This document shows, in pieces, positions 38,309-43,103 of a DNA stretch of 43,103 nt; the first letter of the stretch is position 1; each line of letters opens with the position of its first letter. A model generated the notes under the pieces. That model was not told where the DNA came from, did no database searches, and saw nothing but the letters and a program-made list of their open reading frames with translations. A program made the translations under genes and the position numbers. The DNA is taken from NCBI GenBank assembly GCA_003696975.1, contig RFGT01000081.1, positions 1 through 43,103 on the forward strand, given 5' to 3'. This DNA is from Nitrospirota bacterium (lineage in GTDB: Bacteria > Nitrospirota > Nitrospiria > Nitrospirales > UBA8639).

Positions 38309-38971
38309 ATGGAACGCAATCAGAGACAAGAGCCCAGACCGTTAACCAACGATGAGAGAAAAGCCGCAGAGGCAGCATTTGCGGGCCGTCCGTTCAATCC
38401 TCAGTGGTCGAGATCGGCACGCGCTGTGTATGAGGGGATTCTTCAGGCCAAAGGCAAACACGCACTATACGTGGCGGCCTCTGAACCTTCCGCTGACGTC
38501 CGATATGAACCCACCGCCCACGCGGCTGAGCGCGAAAGCATACCTCTGCCACATGGCGCGGATGTTTCGCCAGAAGACCCTGAGAGGGTGACCGATCTTC
38601 TCTCGCGAGAGGAGGCTATTGCCGCCGGCTTCTTGATTGATGTGAGTTCCACCGCGAAAAGCGTTGGGCTTGATTTCCCTGTTGGCATCACGCGGTTGTT
38701 GTGGGAGTCCAGTATTACAGGTTCTTCAGACATTGCGCCCTATGAACGGGAATCTCGGGTGCGAGATATGCTTCTTGCCGTGCGTCTGCGATTGGCGAGT
38801 TTAGACACCCTTTCACCATGGATTGAGGTGCCGGTCCTGCTCACGCAAGAAGGGGATTTACCACAACTCTTTGCCATTTATGCACTGTTTCATAAGGATC
38901 CAGTGGGAACGAATTGCCTGACCTTGCTCCATCCCAGCGAGATTTCCTCGACTCGTCTTTCGGCTCAATAA
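38309..38971 (+). CDS. DUF6573-like hypothetical protein
   Basis: RPLTNDERKAAEAAFAGRPFNPQWSRSARAVYEGI ... VTDLLSREEAIAAGFLIDVSSTAKSVGLDFPVGITRLLWE: resembles DUF6573 proteins from plasmids/ICEs as recalled. Confidence 0.5.
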   Translation: MERNQRQEPRPLTNDERKAAEAAFAGRPFNPQWSRSARAVYEGILQAKGKHALYVAASEPSADVRYEPTAHAAERESIPLPHGADVSPEDPERVTDLLSREEAIAAGFLIDVSSTAKSVGLDFPVGITRLLWESSITGSSDIAPYERESRVRDMLLAVRLRLASLDTLSPWIEVPVLLTQEGDLPQLFAIYALFHKDPVGTNCLTLLHPSEISSTRLSAQ

Positions 38972-39326
38972 CCAAGGTGAAAGGTCCAAGCCTCACCTAT
39001 TTGTTCACCGGGCTTTCCTGAGAACTTCCGAGGATTGACTCCGGTAGGCTGTTACCCCGCAATATTCTCCCCTTCACCTCCTCAAGCAGCGGACCGAATC
39101 GCAAAGGTCAGTCAGGTGCGTGAACGGAGGCATCTTATTGCGCCAGGCCACAATTGATGAGAGCCGCGTTATAATCGCACGTGCTAGGCGCGTTTGTTTT
39201 GCTATGAGGATGCTCAGGGGTGGAAGATATGCTATGGTGGAACCGGGGATGCTCCTTTGAAAACCCAGACAAAAGAATGTCGTTTGGGGAAGCGGAGCAC
39301 CATCTACCTTTGATCGTCATCACAAA

Positions 39327-39779
39327 GTGAGGATGAGAATGCAAAAGCCTTCTTTGGCCGTGGGCATTAACGCGGTACTGGGGAGTATGGTGATTGTCGT
39401 AGGCTTGTGGTTTCTGATGGGAGGGATCTCCTTGCCCGTCACCGTCGTGCTGGTCGTTGTGTTTACTGTGGCAGGCATCCGCATGTGTCCCACGGTGTCC
39501 CATATCTGGATGTGGTCAACGCTTTGTTTGGGGCTTGAGAGTCTGGCGTGGCCGGTACAAACCATGGGAGCATTGTCCCATGCAGGCCCCGAACCGCCAT
39601 TAGAGGATATGAAACGAGTGTTTACCGCGGTATTGTTCGGACTGTTTTCCGGCGTGTTCTGGTTGACCTTTGCCTATGGGCTGTATAGGCGGACTCAGCA
39701 TCAGCATGCCCCTCTTACGTCTTCTCGCGACGAAGCGGCTTCTCACCCGAAGACGACCCGAAAAAAGAACCGGCGTTAA
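39327..39779 (+). CDS. Small hypothetical membrane protein
   Basis: Several hydrophobic segments (SMVIVVGLWFLMGGISLPVTVVLVVVFTVAGI; VFTAVLFGLFSGVFWLTFAYGLY). Confidence 0.55.
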   Translation: MRMRMQKPSLAVGINAVLGSMVIVVGLWFLMGGISLPVTVVLVVVFTVAGIRMCPTVSHIWMWSTLCLGLESLAWPVQTMGALSHAGPEPPLEDMKRVFTAVLFGLFSGVFWLTFAYGLYRRTQHQHAPLTSSRDEAASHPKTTRKKNRR

Positions 39780-39786
39780 GCGAGTC

Positions 39787-42108
39787 TTACCACGGGATTA
39801 ATGGATCAACCTGGATAATGAATTGGACCTGTGAGACAGGATATTGCTGTTGGACCGCAGTGAGCGTGGTCCGGATCGCCTGGCGAGTCGATTCCAGGTG
39901 AGCGGTCTTCACGACGATCAACTTCCGAGCCTGGAGTTTTCGTGTTCTCAGAGGCATAGGGGCGATTGGACCCAGAAGCAGAGGATCGGGCTTGCCGGCG
40001 CATAAGGCCGTAAGCTGGGTGGCGAGCAACTGCGCCCAATATTGAGCGCACCGCTGGACGAGATCTTCGCGTGTTCCCACGGTCCACAGATGCAGAAAAT
40101 GAGAAAAAGGTGGATACCCTAAGGCTTGGCGGAGGGTCAATTCTTGATCGTAAAACGTCTCCGGTCTGGCGGTTGCAATAGCTCGAATGGCATGATGCTC
40201 GGGGAGATAGGTCTGAAGGATAATGGTTCCATTCTCGGCAGCGAGTGCGGTGGCTTGTGAAAGGTGGTGGTACACCAGTTCGGCGGCTCGAAAATCCGGG
40301 CGATGGAGGCCCGCTTCAGCGAAAGGTAGTCCCACGAATGCGACAGGTTTTATCTCGCCCGCGGACAAAAGCTGTTGGGTCCCAATGAGGACTTGGAGGT
40401 CTTGTTTCCGAAACTGTTCGAGGAGAGAGGACGCCGCGGCGGTATGCGTCATCGTGGTGCGATCGCATCGTCCAACCGATACTCCCGGGAAGAGACGTTT
40501 GACCTCCTCTTCCACGCGCTCCGTGCCAAAGCCTATGGGATCAAGCCATGGACTGGCACAAGTGGGGCAGACCTGGGGGGGTGCTGCAGTTTCTCCGCAA
40601 TACCCGCAAGAAAGCATGCGCCTCTGTTTGTACAGAATGAGCGAGATGTGACATCGGGGACATTGGGGTGCATGACCGCAGTCGCGGCAGACGAGGGCTC
40701 GGGAAAAACCTGTCCGGTTGAGGTACAGAATGGCTTGGCCTCCTGCCTGAATTGTGGCATGCAGGCCATTGATGAGTTCTTGAGAAAAAGGCGAACCGAA
40801 GGGGATGGTTTGCATATTGACGACGTGGATCGAAACCGACTTGGGAGGATGGGCTGGAAGCGTCAAGGTGTTGCCCTGCTGAGAAAAGCGGGCATAGGTT
40901 TCCAGGGAAGGATGCGCCGAACTCAGAAGCAGAATCGCCTGCTCCTGCTGCGCGCGCATTCTGGCGACGTCTCGGGTGTGGTAATACGGACATTGTTCTT
41001 CTTGATACGCCGTGTCTTCTTCGTTCACGAGCCAGATCAGCCCCAGCCGTTGAACAGGCAGGAAAAGCGCGGCCCGTGTCCCGATGATAACCTGATCAGG
41101 CGGGTGCCGACTCTGCTGCCACGCGCGGGCGCGCTCAGCTTGTCTGAGTTGGCCGTGGTACAGAATGGTACGGGTTGGCCAGTGATGAGCAGCCCAAGCC
41201 ATAAGCTGAATGGCAAGCGGGATATTGGGGGTAAGAATGAGTGTTGCTCGGCGTTGAGAGAGAACCATGTCCACGGCCTGCTCGAGCCAGGGAAGAATAT
41301 CCACTGAAGCGCCGGGCAAAAAGTACTGGTGAAACGCATGATCGAAGAGCAGGCGGCAAAAGTGGTCCCACCAAGGAGGAAACCTAATCGAGCTTTTGCT
41401 GGATTCAGACTGCGGTAAAGATAGGTTCCACCCTTCCTGGCGCTCTGACGGATGCTGTACGGCCTCACGGAATGGAGATGGAGTCGAGGTAAAGGAATCG
41501 CTGAGTCGGCGCGGGCGCCGGTGCTGGAGAGGATGCGAGGAAGCTTCGTCCCAGACTTCTTCTATCCAACCCTTTTGCCGTAATCTGGCGAGAGCCTGGG
41601 AGGAACCACTGCGTTTGCATGAAGCCAGCGAGAGTCCGTTGGGTGTAGCTTGGGCGAGTCGAGACAGAAGCGTAGCAATCCGCGGAGAAAGCCGCTGTCG
41701 CTCCAGAGCATCTCGACCGTGAGAGGTGATCCGGAGGCGAACCGGTGGAGCCATGCGGGCAGCGGGAGGTTGAATGAGGCGCAGACAAGGTCCAAGAGGA
41801 GCCACATAGTACTCGGCGATCTGCTGAGCGAGGGCCACGAGCTCCGGGGAAAGCGGAAGATAAGAAGAATTGTCGACGATACGGGTAATCTCCCGCAGAC
41901 GATCAGGATCAGCCGAAGTGCCATCCGTTGGCCATGTGTCATATAAGGCTATCACGAACCCCATCCGCGTTGTGCGGCCTAGAGGAACGACGACCCAGTC
42001 GCCAAGGGCAAGAGTGTCTTGCAATTGAGGAGGGATACGATAAGTTAAGGGCTTAGTTAACTGGCGTGGAAAAACCACGTCGGCAAAAGCATGAGGCATA
42101 AGAGCCAC
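39787..42108 (-). CDS. priA: PriA-like primosomal protein N' with degenerate helicase motifs
   Basis: ADVVFPRQLTKPLTYRIP...GDWVVVPLGRTTRMGFV; IIGTRAALFLPVQRLGLIWLVNEEDTAYQEEQCPYYHTRDVARMRA; CRDCGHAPQCPRCHISLILYKQRRMLSCGYCGETAAPPQVCPTCAS; GFGTERVEEEVKRLFPG; GLHRPDFRAAE. Confidence 0.88.
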   Translation of the reverse strand: MALMPHAFADVVFPRQLTKPLTYRIPPQLQDTLALGDWVVVPLGRTTRMGFVIALYDTWPTDGTSADPDRLREITRIVDNSSYLPLSPELVALAQQIAEYYVAPLGPCLRLIQPPAARMAPPVRLRITSHGRDALERQRLSPRIATLLSRLAQATPNGLSLASCKRSGSSQALARLRQKGWIEEVWDEASSHPLQHRRPRRLSDSFTSTPSPFREAVQHPSERQEGWNLSLPQSESSKSSIRFPPWWDHFCRLLFDHAFHQYFLPGASVDILPWLEQAVDMVLSQRRATLILTPNIPLAIQLMAWAAHHWPTRTILYHGQLRQAERARAWQQSRHPPDQVIIGTRAALFLPVQRLGLIWLVNEEDTAYQEEQCPYYHTRDVARMRAQQEQAILLLSSAHPSLETYARFSQQGNTLTLPAHPPKSVSIHVVNMQTIPFGSPFSQELINGLHATIQAGGQAILYLNRTGFSRALVCRDCGHAPQCPRCHISLILYKQRRMLSCGYCGETAAPPQVCPTCASPWLDPIGFGTERVEEEVKRLFPGVSVGRCDRTTMTHTAAASSLLEQFRKQDLQVLIGTQQLLSAGEIKPVAFVGLPFAEAGLHRPDFRAAELVYHHLSQATALAAENGTIILQTYLPEHHAIRAIATARPETFYDQELTLRQALGYPPFSHFLHLWTVGTREDLVQRCAQYWAQLLATQLTALCAGKPDPLLLGPIAPMPLRTRKLQARKLIVVKTAHLESTRQAIRTTLTAVQQQYPVSQVQFIIQVDPLIPW

Positions 42109-42276
42109 CGAATCTGTCTAAGCTTCATGGCAAAACCGTAAGAAACAGAGCGCTCTTTTTTTCATCATAGCAGTGAACGGCGGGAAAGACACGGACCTGG
42201 CTTGTGGTATACTATCATACTGAAACTGAACATGAAGTCGGTGACAAGAATCTCAGAGCAAGACCTGGAGAGGAAT

Positions 42277-42834
42277 ATGCGGAATGATTGGCTTCTGAGA
42301 CACATGGGACGGTGGTTGAAAGCCGGAGCTGTGGGGGTCGCCATCCTTGTGGTGGCTGGAGGACACAAAGGAATGGCTGAGGATTTTCCATCTCATACAC
42401 AGATAAAAGAGGCCAGTCCTATCCCTCAGGAACCCGAGGAATTCGATGCGCGGGAAGTCAGGGCGTATTATGACTGGCGGAACGATTTGTTTTTTCGGGA
42501 ATTCGATATGGATGGCTCGGGAAGCGTGGATTTTATGACGGCTCGGCGCACATACAAAGTCTGGTTGGACGACTTTGGGACTCCCGTGGTATTAACCGTG
42601 GGGTCACCTTTGTTTTACTGGGTGGACCTCAATCATAACGGTGAGTTCGAATCTGCCAAGGGGGAGATGTGGTCTGATCCCGAAGAAGATGGCGTGACGG
42701 GAAACGAACGCCTCTACGATAGTACGGATTTACAAAGTCACCCATCCCGGATTCCATTATGGGTCGCCCCGACTCCTGACGCCAAACCCTATCATTTACC
42801 GCCATGTGAGCCCCTGCTTGGTTGTGCCGAGTAG
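42277..42834 (+). CDS. Hypothetical exported protein with EF-hand-like Asp-rich loops
   Basis: N-terminal hydrophobic segment (AGAVGVAILVVAGG); EFDMDGSGSVDF and DLNHNGEFESAKGEMWSDPEEDG. Confidence 0.5.
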   Translation: MRNDWLLRHMGRWLKAGAVGVAILVVAGGHKGMAEDFPSHTQIKEASPIPQEPEEFDAREVRAYYDWRNDLFFREFDMDGSGSVDFMTARRTYKVWLDDFGTPVVLTVGSPLFYWVDLNHNGEFESAKGEMWSDPEEDGVTGNERLYDSTDLQSHPSRIPLWVAPTPDAKPYHLPPCEPLLGCAE

Positions 42835-42856
42835 CGGACAAGTCCGAGGACGATTT

Positions 42857-43103
42857 ATGAATACAGACAGCTCCACCGGTAAAAAGTCGGCTGACACAAC
42901 GAAGCCCCGGGGTGATGAGCAACCTATGCCGAGTTCTCCAACCCGGCGTATTCAGACGCAAATCCCTCGCCGCAAGAAGACGACAGTGATGCCTCCCCTG
43001 ACGGATGAGTGGCATAGTTCCGCCTCGAGGCCTCCTGCCTTGCGTATGCCGTCTACCACGATGAATCCCCCACGCCCGACGGGGAGAAGATTGGCTCAGC
43101 CCT
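42857..43103 (+). CDS. Hypothetical protein, 3' truncated by window edge
   Basis: Open frame from ATG 42857 (MNTDSSTGKKSADTTKPRGDEQPMPSSPTRRIQTQIPRRKK...) to the window end. Confidence 0.45.
   Translation, partial: MNTDSSTGKKSADTTKPRGDEQPMPSSPTRRIQTQIPRRKKTTVMPPLTDEWHSSASRPPALRMPSTTMNPPRPTGRRLAQP

Noticed and set aside
40375-41307. 310-aa plus-strand ORF
   Set aside because: Lies wholly antisense to the well-supported PriA-like gene and shows no domain pattern.

Overview
The window reads as a Nitrospirota-like chromosome segment; taxon is an inference from gene content. There are four blocks. (1) 1-5.1 kb: two paralogous type IV pseudopilins, one with a 60-residue Asp/Lys-rich tail, flanking an accessory patch with a decayed VapBC-like PIN module, Uma2, a retropepsin-like ORF, a RAYT transposase and ~126 bp diverged direct repeats. 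(2) 5.1-18.9 kb: an MSHA-like pilus operon in mshI-J-K-L-M-N-like order, a large hybrid histidine kinase and a PAS-GAF orphan sensor. (3) 19.0-37.3 kb: the most interesting region, a probable Na+/H+-linked inorganic-carbon uptake island. It holds a SulP/BicA-like permease, a sigma54 response regulator, NhaB, a divergent DUF2294/MpsC gene, and a near-continuous co-directional cluster: long DabA (DUF2309), MrpE-F-G, a fused MbhD-MbhE-like subunit, MrpB-C-D, a NuoL-like subunit with four exact-length 27-aa tandem repeats, a NuoM-like subunit, a divergent PII-like protein and a CBS-pair protein. DabA here appears coupled to a complete Mbh/Mrp-type antiporter module rather than a single DabB subunit. 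(4) 37.3-43.1 kb: small envelope proteins, including a 54-aa ORF absent from the track, an 11-bp-arm palindrome, a DUF6573-like ORF and a PriA homologue whose helicase motifs all look degenerate. No rRNA, tRNA or CRISPR was recognised. All family calls are by eye from translations; none was confirmed by a search.
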